Shown piece after piece: positions 52,308-63,453 of a DNA stretch of 64,000 nt. Numbering within the stretch: the stretch's first letter is position 1; every line of letters starts with the position of its first letter. Source of the DNA: Falsirhodobacter sp. alg1. Its GTDB lineage: Bacteria; Pseudomonadota; Alphaproteobacteria; Rhodobacterales; Rhodobacteraceae. Both the position numbers and the translations under genes were made by a program. The DNA is taken from positions 275,074 to 339,073 of the forward strand of contig NZ_BBJC02000003.1 in the NCBI RefSeq assembly GCF_000739715.2, written 5' to 3'. Below the pieces are notes generated by a model. The model made no database searches. It had not been told where the DNA came from and saw only the letters and a list, made by a program, of their open reading frames with translations.

Positions 52308-53033
52308 TCAGAAGTTGTAGTTCACGCCGACGCGGATGGTGTTGAATTCCGGCGTGTTCTTTGTGTAGTAAGCGCCGTTTTTCGAGGTGATGTCGGTGCT
52401 GCCGTAGTTGGAGTACTCGTACTCGCCACGAACCGACCATTTGTCGTTGATGAACTTTTCTGCGCCGAAGCCGAGGACGTAGCCGTCAACATCATCCGTT
52501 TCGTCGATGATGCCCAGCGGGCCGACAACGGTGTATTCCGAGCGGCCAGCGGTGTAACCGGCAAAGCCGTACAGCAGCGTGTCAGGACGTACGGTGTAAC
52601 CCAGCGTACCGCGCAGTGTCACGCTGTACTGCATTTTCGCAGCGGCAGCATAATCGCCTGATTCAATGGAATCTTCTACTTCGCCGGTCGAGATCATGCC
52701 TTCGACGCCGTAGACGAAGTTGCTGCCCGGTTGCTGCCAGCGGTAACCGGCGTGCGCGTTCACTTCAACACCGGAAGGAGCGACGTCACCGATGGTGAAG
52801 TTGCGGAAGGAGGTGTTGTTTGCGCGACGTACGCCAACGCCATCATCGCTACCGAAGGCGTAGCCGATGCCACCACCAACATAGCCGCCTGCAAATGTCG
52901 GAGCAGCGGGCACAACAGCCACCGGAGCGGCAACAACCGGTTCTGCTACCGGAACAACAGGGCCACCGGCCAGTGCGGGCGAAGCGATGGCTGCAACGGC
53001 AGCGGTAGCGAATGCGTAGCTGGTTTTGAACAT
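52308..53033 (-). CDS. Outer-membrane beta-barrel protein (Omp25-like)
   Basis: 241 residues. Signal peptide MFKTSYAFATAAVAAIASPALA, a Pro/Val-rich linker (about 25-47), then a barrel with alternating residues and a C-terminal aromatic (RVGVNYNF). This is the PF13505-like family of opacity/porin proteins. A likely adhesion or permeability role cannot be specified. GAGGAG before the ATG. The 220 bp upstream, between this gene and ygfZ, is AT-rich and contains the promoter. Confidence 0.86.
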   Translation of the reverse strand: MFKTSYAFATAAVAAIASPALAGGPVVPVAEPVVAAPVAVVPAAPTFAGGYVGGGIGYAFGSDDGVGVRRANNTSFRNFTIGDVAPSGVEVNAHAGYRWQQPGSNFVYGVEGMISTGEVEDSIESGDYAAAAKMQYSVTLRGTLGYTVRPDTLLYGFAGYTAGRSEYTVVGPLGIIDETDDVDGYVLGFGAEKFINDKWSVRGEYEYSNYGSTDITSKNGAYYTKNTPEFNTIRVGVNYNF

Positions 53034-53253
53034 GGGGTACTCCTCGGGAGGGTTGGGAGAATTATTCGTCTATCTTCGACTCTATGCACCCTTGTTAGGG
53101 AATTGTTAATTCTTTTGTCAGATACAGCTTTATGTAAATCAAAGACTGTGACCTTCCTGCATCAGAAGGTCATTCCTATACATGTTCCGTTAAATGTGGA
53201 AAATGTATGGTTAATTTCTGCTGCGCGTTAATCAGATATTTTAACGATTTCGA

Positions 53254-53991
53254 TCAGTCAATAATAGAGACGGTGGCGTTATTTGCCATCATTCCGGAAT
53301 TGATCCGGTCAAATCGCAGATATGCAATTGCCTCGTTTCCGGCAGTCGTAAAAATCGTTCCTGCCGGTTTTTCATTGGCTGTTATTTCTGTTCCGACCGG
53401 AACCGGCTTGCTGATCGCGACGCGGCGCAAGCCCTTTTTCAACTCGGTCTTGTGTTTCATGCGGGCGGTAACTTCCTGCCCGACGTAGCATCCCTTGCGG
53501 AAATCCACACCATTCAGGCGCTCGAAGCCGGCCTCCAGAATGAATGTATCAGGCGTCAGCTCGATCCCGCTTTCGGGAATTGTATGTCGAACGCGCAGGG
53601 CATCCCAATCCTCGGGTGCCTCAATTGCATCCGTATCGTAAAGGCGCCAGCCCATCCCGGAGTGTCGAGGATCCGCAAATGCCCCGTCGGGCATCGGGCC
53701 AAGGCCCCGTGCGACCTTCAGATCTGACGGCACGATCTGCACATCAGCGCGCAACCTGTACATCGAAAGGCGCCGGAGCGTGCTTTCTGCCAGAGGTTCG
53801 GCAATATCGATCAACAGGTCATCTCCCCTGCGCAGGACAAAGAAATCCGCGAGGTATTTTCCCTGTGGTGTCAGAAGACCCGTCCAGATGATGCCATCCT
53901 GACGCAAAACCATCACATCGTTGGTGACAAGGTTCTGCAGAAAGTCCAAGCGGTCGGTGCCATTGATTGTCCACAGGATACGTTGGGTCAT
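53254..53991 (-). CDS. ygfZ: Folate-binding YgfZ/CAF17-like protein
   Basis: Tetrahydrofolate-dependent protein assisting Fe-S enzymes. 245 residues, somewhat short. The signature KGCYVGQEVTAR with its cysteine is intact, and the N-terminal RTINGTDRLDFLQNLVTND portion resembles aminomethyltransferase (GcvT) folds. Overlaps the preceding ABC exporter gene by 4 bp, so they are coupled. Confidence 0.9.
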   Translation of the reverse strand: MTQRILWTINGTDRLDFLQNLVTNDVMVLRQDGIIWTGLLTPQGKYLADFFVLRRGDDLLIDIAEPLAESTLRRLSMYRLRADVQIVPSDLKVARGLGPMPDGAFADPRHSGMGWRLYDTDAIEAPEDWDALRVRHTIPESGIELTPDTFILEAGFERLNGVDFRKGCYVGQEVTARMKHKTELKKGLRRVAISKPVPVGTEITANEKPAGTIFTTAGNEAIAYLRFDRINSGMMANNATVSIID

Positions 53992-55757
53992 GTCTGGTCC
54001 CTGAATTGCAGGCGGTACAAGTCGGCATATAGTCCGCCCCGGGCCAAAAGCTCGTCATGCGTGCCTTGGTCGACAACACGACCTTCGTCCATCACCACGA
54101 TGCTGTCCGCCTCACGGATTGTGGACAGCCGGTGGGCAATGACCAGCATCGTGCGCCCGTTTCCATGTGTTGCCAATGCGGCGGCAACCATGGCCTCGGA
54201 CTGGGCATCCAGTGCCGAAGTGGCCTCATCCATCAGAAGGACAGGGGCGTCCGAGATCAAGGCCCGGGCAATCGCCACGCGCTGCCGCTGGCCACCCGAT
54301 AGCGCGGAGCCCCTCGGCCCGGCTGCCGTATCCACATCGTTGGGCAGATTGCTCACGAACTCGGTCACATGCGCCGCATCCAGAGCCTTGCGTAGACGGT
54401 CTTCGGGCAGATTGCGGCCAAGAACCACATTCTCCCTGATGGTTTCGTCGAACAGGGCCGAGTCCTGTGAGACAACCGCAAACTGCGATCGCAGATCCCG
54501 TAGCGCAAACGCCTCGGTATCGGTGTCATCCATGAGGATTGCGCCGGAGGCAGGCTGGGCAAGGCCGGTCAGCAGATGGAAGATCGTGCTTTTCCCCGCG
54601 CCGGAAGCCCCGACAAGGGCGGTCATCTTGCCGGCTGCGGCAACAAATGACGTACCGTTCAGAACCGGCATATCGCCATATCCGAAATGCACATCACGCA
54701 GCTCTATCCGGGGCGGTTTTCCCGACGGTTTGGCCGTGGCGGGGGGGCGTTCAGACGGAGTCATGTCGAACAGGCGGAAAATGCGGGTCAGGCTGGTGGC
54801 AGCCACCTGCCAAAATCCGGCCATATCCCCCAGACGGCGCATAGGCTGGAACGTCAGGGCCATGGCCGTGAAGAAGGACATGAATTCACCCACGGTCCGA
54901 TCACCCGAAGTGATCTGTCCTCCAGCAAGCATCAGCACGGTAAAAAAGCCCAGTCCCGTGACGATATCTATCAGCGCGGGCATGGATGCCCGCCCCGTCG
55001 CTGTCTTTACCTCGGCGCTGACAATCCGCCCGACGATAGAGCGGAAGCGGCCTGCCTGATAATCTTCCATGCCGTTCAGCTTGATTGCCTGGATTCCATG
55101 AAAAATCTCGTCCAGCCGTGTGGCGCGCAACCCTGCCTGTGCACGGGTCTGCCCAACCTTGCGGCGGATATAGCGCTGCACGATGATGGCCGGCAGCAGC
55201 AGCAAGGGCGTGCCGATCATGGCGGCCAGCGTCCACTTCACATCGATTGTCAATGCCACGGTGAACAGACCGACCAGTGCGATCGTATCCCGCCCCACGC
55301 CGGTAATGACCGATGTCCATACTCCCTGAACCGCCATCGTGTCGCCTTGGACCCGCTCGATGAGCTGCCCCGGAGAGTTGCGCTGAAAGAACGCCTGATC
55401 CAGCGTCATCAGGTGGCGCAGCAGATCCGCCTGCATCGCGGTGGAACTGCGCTGCGAAATGCGTGTCAGAATCGCCTTCGACAGGATCGACGTGATGGCA
55501 CGGACTACAAACAGACCAAGGATCGCAAATCCGACCCAGACCAGCGCGCTTTCACCGCCCGGGGCGAACACCTTGTCGAATAACGGTTTTATCATCCATG
55601 AAAGCGTCCCCAACGTGGAGCCTTCAATCACCATCAGGGCGAAGGCGAAGGCCATCATCCCTTTATGCTTATGCAGATAGCCCGACCACAACCGGCCAAA
55701 AAGGCGGCCGGATGAGTAACGGGGATCGGTGCTGTCGTTCGGGTCTGTCTCGGACAA
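53988..55757 (-). CDS. ABC exporter, fused membrane and ATPase domains (MsbA-like)
   Basis: 589 residues. Six transmembrane helices in residues 30-330, then an ATPase domain with Walker A GASGAGKSTIFHLL, signature LSGGQRQRVAIARAL, Walker B VLLMDEATSALD and switch AHRLSTI. The order and length fit the MsbA lipid A flippase/multidrug exporter family. Substrate not determinable. Gene overlaps ygfZ at its 3' end. Divergent from the class V aminotransferase. Confidence 0.88.
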   Translation of the reverse strand: MSETDPNDSTDPRYSSGRLFGRLWSGYLHKHKGMMAFAFALMVIEGSTLGTLSWMIKPLFDKVFAPGGESALVWVGFAILGLFVVRAITSILSKAILTRISQRSSTAMQADLLRHLMTLDQAFFQRNSPGQLIERVQGDTMAVQGVWTSVITGVGRDTIALVGLFTVALTIDVKWTLAAMIGTPLLLLPAIIVQRYIRRKVGQTRAQAGLRATRLDEIFHGIQAIKLNGMEDYQAGRFRSIVGRIVSAEVKTATGRASMPALIDIVTGLGFFTVLMLAGGQITSGDRTVGEFMSFFTAMALTFQPMRRLGDMAGFWQVAATSLTRIFRLFDMTPSERPPATAKPSGKPPRIELRDVHFGYGDMPVLNGTSFVAAAGKMTALVGASGAGKSTIFHLLTGLAQPASGAILMDDTDTEAFALRDLRSQFAVVSQDSALFDETIRENVVLGRNLPEDRLRKALDAAHVTEFVSNLPNDVDTAAGPRGSALSGGQRQRVAIARALISDAPVLLMDEATSALDAQSEAMVAAALATHGNGRTMLVIAHRLSTIREADSIVVMDEGRVVDQGTHDELLARGGLYADLYRLQFRDQT

Positions 55758-55878
55758 TGGCCATCTCCGCCTTTGCGGAAGGGTCTACCCCGACGCGCGG
55801 GGGCTGACAAGCGCGTGGCATTGACGCGAGTATTTGCGGGGCGTACGCAATTGCTACACAAGTTTTGGGGAATAGACG

Positions 55879-57072
55879 ATGAGCCTAGCCAACGGTCGAC
55901 ATTACCTTGCAATTCCAGGACCTTCGGTAATGCCGGACCGTGTTCTCAACGCCATGCACCGTGCTGCGCCGAACATCTACGAAGGTGAGCTTTACGACCT
56001 CGTCAAGGAGATCCGCTCCGATCTGAAGTGGTTGGCAGGCACAACGCAGAATGTTGCCATTTATATGGGCAATGGCCATGCCGGGTGGGAAGCGGCCAAT
56101 GCGAATATCTTTTCGCGCGGGGATCGGGCACTGGTTCTGCAGACAGGACATTTCGGCAAGACCTGGGCACAAACGGCCCGTGGTATGTGCGTCGATGTGC
56201 AGGAACTGGATTTTGGCCGTCATTCTCCGGTGGACCCCGCACGCGTGACCGAGGCTTTGCGGGCGGATCCCGCGATCAAGGCTGTTCTGGTCACGCATGT
56301 CGATACCGCCACCACCATCCGCAACAACATTTCCGAGGTTCGTGCGGCCATCGATGCCGCCGGAAGCGATGCGTTGCTGGCGGTGGATTGCGTCGCATCG
56401 CTGGGGTGCGATCCGTTCCTGATGGACCAATGGGGCGTGGACGTCATGATCTCGGCCAGCCAGAAGGGGCTGATGACACCGCCGGGGCTGGCCTTTGTGT
56501 GGTTCTCGGACAAGGCGCGGGATCTTCCGAAAACCGATTTGTGCACGCCGATCTGGAATTGGACGCCGCGCAACGATTTCAAAATGTTCTACGAACAATT
56601 CGCAGGCACCGCGCCCACGCATCACCTGTTCGGCCTTGCCGAAGCGCTGAAAATGCTGCGGGAGGAGGGGTTGGAGGCCGTCTGGAAGCGCCACGAAGCC
56701 CTGGCCCGTGCCGTTTGGGCGGCTTTCGATGCGTGGGGCACCGATAATCCGGAAATCGGGCTGAATGTCCCCGAACCGGCCTTTCGTGCCTATGCCGTGA
56801 CGGCAGCGCGTTTCGGAGCCCCCCATGCCACGGAGATCCGTCGATGGACCGAACACAAGGCCGGCGTCACGCTCGGGATCGGGCTGGGCATGGCTGATCC
56901 GGCGTCACCGGAATATCACGGATTTCTTCGCGTTGCCCATATGGGCCATGTGAACGCACACATGACGCTGGGTGCGATTGCTGTGATCGAGGCGGCCATG
57001 GTCGCGCTCGGTATTCCGCACGGCAAAGGCGGCGTCGAAGCGGCTGCCCGTGTGATCGGTGAGAGCGCTTAA
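55879..57072 (+). CDS. Class V aminotransferase (serine/alanine-glyoxylate type)
   Basis: PLP enzyme of the serine-glyoxylate/alanine-glyoxylate family. 397 residues. IPGPSVMPDRVLNAMHR is the family start, VDCVASLGCDPF carries the PLP-binding Asp region and ISASQKGLMTPPGL the Schiff-base lysine. Its role is photorespiratory-like C1/glyoxylate metabolism or serine cycle in other bacteria; here it could equally be a serine-pyruvate type. GGGGAA lies before the ATG. 3' end overlaps the PuuD-like gene by 4 bp. Confidence 0.86.
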   Translation: MSLANGRHYLAIPGPSVMPDRVLNAMHRAAPNIYEGELYDLVKEIRSDLKWLAGTTQNVAIYMGNGHAGWEAANANIFSRGDRALVLQTGHFGKTWAQTARGMCVDVQELDFGRHSPVDPARVTEALRADPAIKAVLVTHVDTATTIRNNISEVRAAIDAAGSDALLAVDCVASLGCDPFLMDQWGVDVMISASQKGLMTPPGLAFVWFSDKARDLPKTDLCTPIWNWTPRNDFKMFYEQFAGTAPTHHLFGLAEALKMLREEGLEAVWKRHEALARAVWAAFDAWGTDNPEIGLNVPEPAFRAYAVTAARFGAPHATEIRRWTEHKAGVTLGIGLGMADPASPEYHGFLRVAHMGHVNAHMTLGAIAVIEAAMVALGIPHGKGGVEAAARVIGESA

Positions 57073-57854
57073 GCGCTCCGCCGGAACCCGCGTTTTTCTG
57101 CCGACCACTCGCCCGCGGCGGCACCGAATGCCTCGAACAGCGGGCGGGAAACCGGATCGCCCGCCGCATTCCATTCCGGGTGCCATTGTACCGAATAGGT
57201 GAAGCCGGGCGCATCGGCGATATAGATGGCCTCGGGCGTACCGTCGGGTGCGTAACCATCGATGACCACACGTTTCCCGGCGGTCTTGATCCCTTGCCCA
57301 TGAAGCGAGTTCGTCAGCACCTCGGAACTGCCCATCAATTTTGCAAAGGGCCCATCTTCGGAAAACCGGACGATGTGGCGCATCGCAAATTTTTCTTCCT
57401 GCGTGCCATCCGGGGGCATGCGGTGGTTCATGCGGCCCGGCAAATCGCGGATTTCAGGGTAGAGCGTGCCACCCATGGCGACATTCACCTCTTGAAAGCC
57501 ACGGCATATGCCGAAAAATGGCTGTCCCCGATCTACGCAAGCCCGTACCAACGGCAGAGTCACCGCATCACGCAGCCGGTCGAACGCACCATGCGCGGGG
57601 GTTTCCTCTTCGCCATATTCCTCTGGATGGACGTTGGGGCGCCCACCGGTCAGCAAAAAACCGTCGCAAAGATCCAGCAGTTCATCCGTGGATACCAGGC
57701 GTGGGTCGGATGGAATGATGATCGGCATGCAACCGGCGGCACGGGCAATGGCTTCGGTACACATGCTGCCACTGGTATGCGCCGCATATCCCTCGTTCAG
57801 ATGCTGGTTGTTGCCGATGATCCCGATGACAGGGCGGTGCGAGGTGCCACGCAT
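57069..57854 (-). CDS. Gamma-glutamyl-gamma-aminobutyrate hydrolase family (PuuD-like)
   Basis: 261 residues; class I glutamine amidotransferase-like. Catalytic Cys in FFGICRGFQEVNVAMGG, and downstream HPEW supplies the His-Pro-Glu. In E. coli PuuD releases GABA from gamma-glutamyl-GABA in putrescine breakdown; the same reaction is possible here, linking to the PotBCA-like importer, but the two loci are 20 kb apart and orthology is not proven. The start MRGTSHRP has GGGAG upstream. Confidence 0.85.
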   Translation of the reverse strand: MRGTSHRPVIGIIGNNQHLNEGYAAHTSGSMCTEAIARAAGCMPIIIPSDPRLVSTDELLDLCDGFLLTGGRPNVHPEEYGEEETPAHGAFDRLRDAVTLPLVRACVDRGQPFFGICRGFQEVNVAMGGTLYPEIRDLPGRMNHRMPPDGTQEEKFAMRHIVRFSEDGPFAKLMGSSEVLTNSLHGQGIKTAGKRVVIDGYAPDGTPEAIYIADAPGFTYSVQWHPEWNAAGDPVSRPLFEAFGAAAGEWSAEKRGFRRSA

Positions 57855-57945
57855 GAAGAAATCTCCCGTACTTGGGCCCGAACATAGATTGTGATGAGGC
57901 GAAGGTGAAGGGTGCTGCACGATGGCAGAATGCCTAAAATAAATG

Positions 57946-57975
57946 CAAAGGGCCGCGCATCTGCACGGCCCTTTG
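57946..57975 (-). terminator. Rho-independent terminator of the L,D-transpeptidase gene
   Basis: Perfect 10-bp stem CAAAGGGCCG/CGGCCCTTTG with a 10-nt loop. On the minus strand followed by CATTTATTTT, a T-rich tract. About 5 nt after the transpeptidase stop. Confidence 0.85.
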
Positions 57976-57979
57976 AAGA

Positions 57980-59017
57980 TCAGCGGAGTGGCGTGATGTA
58001 AACCGAGGGTGGCGTTTCCGAAGAGGGGTCTTCGGTCTGTGCCGGTTCATCGGTTGCTGCTGGGCTTTCCGGCGCAGCCTGCGCGTCGGGCTGTACCGGG
58101 GCGGCCTCGGGGGCAGGCTCCGGTTCGCTCGGTGTCTCGGTCGCAGGTTCTGCCGGGGCCGGATCGGGCGTATCCGTCGTTTCAGCCACGTCGGGCACGG
58201 TCGTGTTGGCTGCAGTATCCGCCAGCGGTTTGGTTTCCACCACACCTGCCGCGGCAGTTTCCGCAACGGGCGCAGGTTTGGCCTTGGGCTTTGCTGCCGG
58301 TTTCGGGGCAGGCGGCGGCATTGTCAGCGTCGTGGGTGTTTCACCATCGGCCGTCAGCACCACCACGCGCGCATCAACCTGAACACGCTCGTACAAGTCC
58401 AGTACATCCTGCTGGATCATGCGGAAACAACCCGAGGATGCCCGTTTGCCGATTGTCCGCCATTCGGGGGTTCCATGCACGCGCCAGCCGTAATCGATAC
58501 CGTTCACGGTCAGATAGATCGCACGTGCGCCCAAGGGGTTTTCCGGTCCACCGGGCATCCCGCCCCGCCATTTCTCAAGGCTGGGTTGGCGGTCGATCAT
58601 TTCCGACGGGGGGGTCCAGGTCGGCCAGCTTCCCTTGCGGGAAACCTTTGCGATACCGGACCATCCGAAACCGTCACGACCGACAGAGATGCCGTAGCGG
58701 ATCGCGCGTCCGCCCTCGAGCACGAAATACAGCACGGCATGTGTCGGATCGATCACGAGCGTGCCGGGAACTTCGGTGGTCGTATAGGGGACGATCTGGC
58801 GGCGATAGGCGACCGGGATCTGGTCTTCCGGTACCGCCGGAAGGTCATAACGGCCCGCGTCCTTCGCCACATATGCGTTTTCGAAGAATTCGGGTTCTTG
58901 TGGCACTGTATCGGTTGCGGCCGTCTCTTGGCCCACCCCCGTCAATGCCGTCATCTGCGCACAGCCAGCCAATGCCGCAAGCATTGCCGTCGCTGCCAGA
59001 GTTGCCTTGATTGTCAT
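57980..59017 (-). CDS. L,D-transpeptidase (YkuD) lipoprotein with long C-terminal tail
   Basis: 345 residues from MTIKATLAATAML. Lipobox LAGC, so C19 should be lipidated. The YkuD domain (about 75-215) has GRAIRYGISVG, YLTVNGIDYGWRVHGTPEW and the catalytic GKRASSGCFRM with His and Cys in place. Makes 3-3 peptidoglycan cross-links or attaches lipoproteins. From about 235 the protein is a low-complexity Pro/Ala/Glu/Thr tail of over 100 residues ending in PSVYITPLR; its role is unknown. Lies 65 nt after tyrS. Confidence 0.88.
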   Translation of the reverse strand: MTIKATLAATAMLAALAGCAQMTALTGVGQETAATDTVPQEPEFFENAYVAKDAGRYDLPAVPEDQIPVAYRRQIVPYTTTEVPGTLVIDPTHAVLYFVLEGGRAIRYGISVGRDGFGWSGIAKVSRKGSWPTWTPPSEMIDRQPSLEKWRGGMPGGPENPLGARAIYLTVNGIDYGWRVHGTPEWRTIGKRASSGCFRMIQQDVLDLYERVQVDARVVVLTADGETPTTLTMPPPAPKPAAKPKAKPAPVAETAAAGVVETKPLADTAANTTVPDVAETTDTPDPAPAEPATETPSEPEPAPEAAPVQPDAQAAPESPAATDEPAQTEDPSSETPPSVYITPLR

Positions 59018-59082
59018 GTTCCGTGTGCCTGTTGTTCGCTTATGTTCTATAATGCAGCGCCGGAACGCTGCGGCAACCCCCA

Positions 59083-60333
59083 TCAGGAAAGTCTTAGCAA
59101 CCTGTGCTTTTTCTTCCCGATGGACACTTTCATTTCGGCACCAACCGTTTCCGCCGTCACTACCATGTTCGGGTCGGTGACAAGGTCGTTGTTGAACCGC
59201 AGACCGCTTTCGGCAACCAGACGTTTCGCTTCCTTACCCGAGGAAACGAGGCCGGACTCCACCAGAAAGCGGGTAACGGCAAGGCCAGCACGCAGTGTAT
59301 CCGCGGGCAGTGTGACCACTTCCAGTTCGCCGCCCACGCCGCCCTGTTCGAACACGGCCCGCGCGGTTTCCGCCGCCGCTGCCGCTGCTGCCGCACCATG
59401 CAGAAGGGTGGTAACTTCATTGGCCAGAATGACCTTGCCTTCGTTGATTTCCGATCCCTGCAGGGCGCCAAGACGCTCGCATTCCTCAACCGGCAGTTCG
59501 GTATAGAGCTTCAGGAAACGGCCCACGTCCGCATCGGTGGTATTGCGCCAGAACTGCCAGAAATCATAGGGCGACAGCATATCGCCATCCAGCCACATGG
59601 CACCACCCGCCGATTTGCCCATCTTGCGGCCGTCGGAGGTGGTCAGCAGGGGAGAGGTCAATCCGAACAGTTGCGTGTCCAGCGTACGACGGGTCAGGTC
59701 GATCCCGTTGATGATATTGCCCCACTGATCCGAACCGCCCATCTGCAGGACACAGCCGTAACGGCGGTTCAGTTCCATGAAATCATAAGCTTGCAGGATC
59801 ATGTAGTTGAATTCGAGGAACGACAGACTCTGCTCGCGGTCCAGGCGCGATTTGACCGATTCAAAGGCCAGCATCCGGTTTACCGAGAAATGGCGGCCGA
59901 TGTCGCGCAGGAATTCAAGGTAGTTCAGATTGTCCAGCCACTCGGCATTGTTGAGCATTATGGCATCCGTGGCACCATCGCCATAGGACAGGTATTTGGC
60001 GAATACCCGTTGCATGCCGGAAATATTGGCATCGATCTGGTCGCTGGTCAGCAGGGGGCGTTCGTCCGCCCTGAACGAAGGGTCTCCGACCTTGGTCGTG
60101 CCGCCGCCCATCAGGGTGATCGGCTTATGCCCGGTTTTTTGCAGCCAGCGCAGCATCATGATGTTCAACAGATGCCCGACGTGCAGCGAAGCCGCCGTCG
60201 CGTCATAGCCGATATAAGCAGAGACCGTGCCTTTGCAGCATGCCTCGTCGAGTGCCTGATAATCAGTGCAATCGGCAAGGTAACCGCGTTCCATCATCAC
60301 CCGGAGGAAGTCTGATTTCGCATGGTAGGTCAT
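59083..60333 (-). CDS. tyrS: Tyrosyl-tRNA synthetase
   Basis: 416 residues. HIGH-type motif HVGHLLN near residue 51, KMSKS-type KMGKSAGGA near 233, and a C-terminal S4 RNA-binding domain ([17 protein letters not shown]). Bacterial TyrRS class TyrS. ATG with AGAGAA upstream. The Ala-rich [11 protein letters not shown] insertion around 325-335 is a local low-complexity run. Confidence 0.96.
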   Translation of the reverse strand: MTYHAKSDFLRVMMERGYLADCTDYQALDEACCKGTVSAYIGYDATAASLHVGHLLNIMMLRWLQKTGHKPITLMGGGTTKVGDPSFRADERPLLTSDQIDANISGMQRVFAKYLSYGDGATDAIMLNNAEWLDNLNYLEFLRDIGRHFSVNRMLAFESVKSRLDREQSLSFLEFNYMILQAYDFMELNRRYGCVLQMGGSDQWGNIINGIDLTRRTLDTQLFGLTSPLLTTSDGRKMGKSAGGAMWLDGDMLSPYDFWQFWRNTTDADVGRFLKLYTELPVEECERLGALQGSEINEGKVILANEVTTLLHGAAAAAAAAETARAVFEQGGVGGELEVVTLPADTLRAGLAVTRFLVESGLVSSGKEAKRLVAESGLRFNNDLVTDPNMVVTAETVGAEMKVSIGKKKHRLLRLS

Positions 60334-60395
60334 GGTTGTTCTCTTGCGTTATATCGTGCAGGTCTTTCGTATAACGGTGATAATGGGGATTGGCC

Positions 60396-61481
60396 ATGTT
60401 GAATTCCGGACCTGTCTGGGCGCTTGGGGCGATGTCCGGTACGTCGCTGGACGGGGTCGATGCCGCCATGGTGCTGACCGATGGAGAGCGGATCTACGAA
60501 TTCGGAGCCACGGCATATCGCGCCTATACCGATGCCGAACGCGAGGTGATCCGCGCCGCCCTGGGCCAGTGGGACGGCGATGCCGTGCTTGCCGCGGCAC
60601 AGGTGGTGGAGGCCGCGCATATCGAGGTTCTGGCGAAGTTTCCGCAGGCGGATATCATCGGTTTTCACGGGCAGACATTGGCGCATGATCCGGCAGGCCG
60701 CGGCACCCTGCAGACAGGTTCGGGGCAGGTGCTATCTGCGGCGCTTGGCCGGCCCGTCGTCTGGGATTTCCGCAGTGCGGATGTGGCAGCGGGGGGGCAA
60801 GGGGCCCCGCTTGCGCCGTTTTTCCACTTTGCCTGCGCTCAATGGGCCAATGAGGCAGCGCCTGTTGCCATCCTGAATCTGGGCGGTGTGGGCAATGTCA
60901 CATGGCTGGATCCACGGCATGCTGCCCCCGAAAGCGCAGGGGCCATTCTTGCCTTTGATACCGGCCCCGCGAATGCCCCGGTCAACGATATGATGCGGGC
61001 CCGGCGCGGGCTTGATTACGACGAAGGCGGAAAGCTGGCGGCGGAGGGGCACGCGGATGAGGCATTTCTGGCGCAATTCGTCCGGCATGACTACTTCGAT
61101 AGGGTGCCCCCCAAATCGCTGGACCGGGATGATTTCAGGCACAGCCTTGCGGCAGTGACGGGATCTGATGCGGATGTCTGCGCGACATTGACCGCCGGTA
61201 TTGCCGTGGCCGTGGCGGCGGCGCTCCCGCATTTTCCGGTGCCTGTGGCCAGACTGCTGGTAACAGGGGGCGGGCGGCATAATGCGACGTTGATGCAGAT
61301 GATTGCCCAGCGGACGGGGCTGGATGTGCATCCTGTCGAGGCGATGGGTCTTGATGGCGATATGCTGGAGGCGCAGGCCTTTGCCTATCTGGCAGTTCGA
61401 TCTGCACGGGGCATGCCGCTGTCGGCACCGCTGACCACGGGGGTTCCTGTGGCGGTCACAGGGGGGCGGATCAGCATGTGA
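60396..61481 (+). CDS. anmK: Anhydro-N-acetylmuramic acid kinase
   Basis: Peptidoglycan recycling: phosphorylates anhydro-MurNAc with ring opening. 361 residues. [16 protein letters not shown] at the N-terminus, [26 protein letters not shown] and [14 protein letters not shown] are AnmK hallmarks. GGGGA before the ATG; an in-frame TTG six bases earlier is possible. Divergent from tyrS. MurQ or other recycling genes are not adjacent. Confidence 0.94.
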   Translation: MLNSGPVWALGAMSGTSLDGVDAAMVLTDGERIYEFGATAYRAYTDAEREVIRAALGQWDGDAVLAAAQVVEAAHIEVLAKFPQADIIGFHGQTLAHDPAGRGTLQTGSGQVLSAALGRPVVWDFRSADVAAGGQGAPLAPFFHFACAQWANEAAPVAILNLGGVGNVTWLDPRHAAPESAGAILAFDTGPANAPVNDMMRARRGLDYDEGGKLAAEGHADEAFLAQFVRHDYFDRVPPKSLDRDDFRHSLAAVTGSDADVCATLTAGIAVAVAAALPHFPVPVARLLVTGGGRHNATLMQMIAQRTGLDVHPVEAMGLDGDMLEAQAFAYLAVRSARGMPLSAPLTTGVPVAVTGGRISM

Positions 61482-61485
61482 TGCC

Positions 61486-61516
61486 GCCGCCCGCATCAGG
61501 GGTGCGGGCGGCGGGC
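61486..61516. terminator. GC-rich hairpin between anmK and eno
   Basis: Perfect 12-bp stem CCGCCGCCCGCA/TGCGGGCGGCGG with a 7-nt loop. No T tract on either side, yet it sits just between two convergent stops (8 nt after each). Probable Rho-assisted or structural terminator. Confidence 0.6.
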
Positions 61517-61523
61517 AGAGGTC

Positions 61524-62831
<1,308 letters not shown>

Positions 62832-62864
62832 CTAGCCCGCCAATGAACGTCTGGAAAGCCTGTT

Positions 62865-63278
62865 TCAGGTCTTCTTCAGCGGAACGCCGTAGAGTTCCAG
62901 CCGATGGCCCTTCAGGGTATAGCCCAGCTTCTGTGCGATTTTTTCCTGCAATGCCTCAATTTCAGGATCGACGAATTCGATGACCTTGCCGGAATAGAGG
63001 TCGATCAGATGGTCGTGATGGTCACGTTCCGCATCCTCGTAACGCGCGCGGCCGTCCTGGAACTCCAGCCGGTCCAATATCCCGGATTCCTCGAACAGCT
63101 TAACCGTGCGATAGACGGTCGCCAGGGAAATGCGCGGATCAAGGGCCAGCGCACGGGCATAAAGCTCCTCCACATCAGGATGATCGTTCGACGTGCCGAT
63201 CACGCGCGCAATGGTGCGGCGTTGCTCTGTCATACGCAGGCCCTTGGCTTCGCAGCGGGCGATAATTTCTTCATCCAT
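62865..63278 (-). CDS. mur: Fur/Mur-family metal-dependent regulator
   Basis: 137 residues. N-terminal winged helix with RMTEQRRTIARVI and SLATVYRTVKLFEE, then the metal region RYEDAERDHHDHLIDLYSGKVIEF. The classic Fur cysteine pair (CxxC after HHDHL) is absent; here the position reads LIDLYSGK. That is typical of alphaproteobacterial Mur, which senses manganese. So Mn homeostasis is the likely role. GGG lies before the ATG; this gene may be transcribed with eno or alone. Confidence 0.84.
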   Translation of the reverse strand: MDEEIIARCEAKGLRMTEQRRTIARVIGTSNDHPDVEELYARALALDPRISLATVYRTVKLFEESGILDRLEFQDGRARYEDAERDHHDHLIDLYSGKVIEFVDPEIEALQEKIAQKLGYTLKGHRLELYGVPLKKT

Positions 63279-63453
63279 GGCAGATATCCCTTCGCGGCGT
63301 CCGCATAAGCGATTTTAATTCGGTTGAACAGGTTAACCGGACATCCGCATACGGGAAGCCTTTTTGCCGCAGAACCAAGGCAAATCCGTAGCCAGACGTG
63401 ACAGCAGGGGCGAGGTGGGATATGGGCAGGGCCTTATAACGCATGAGGCCATG

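Noticed and set aside
53095-53109. Possible CtrA site upstream of the outer-membrane barrel gene
   Set aside because: Reads TTAG-N7-TTAA; first half has one mismatch, too weak to claim.
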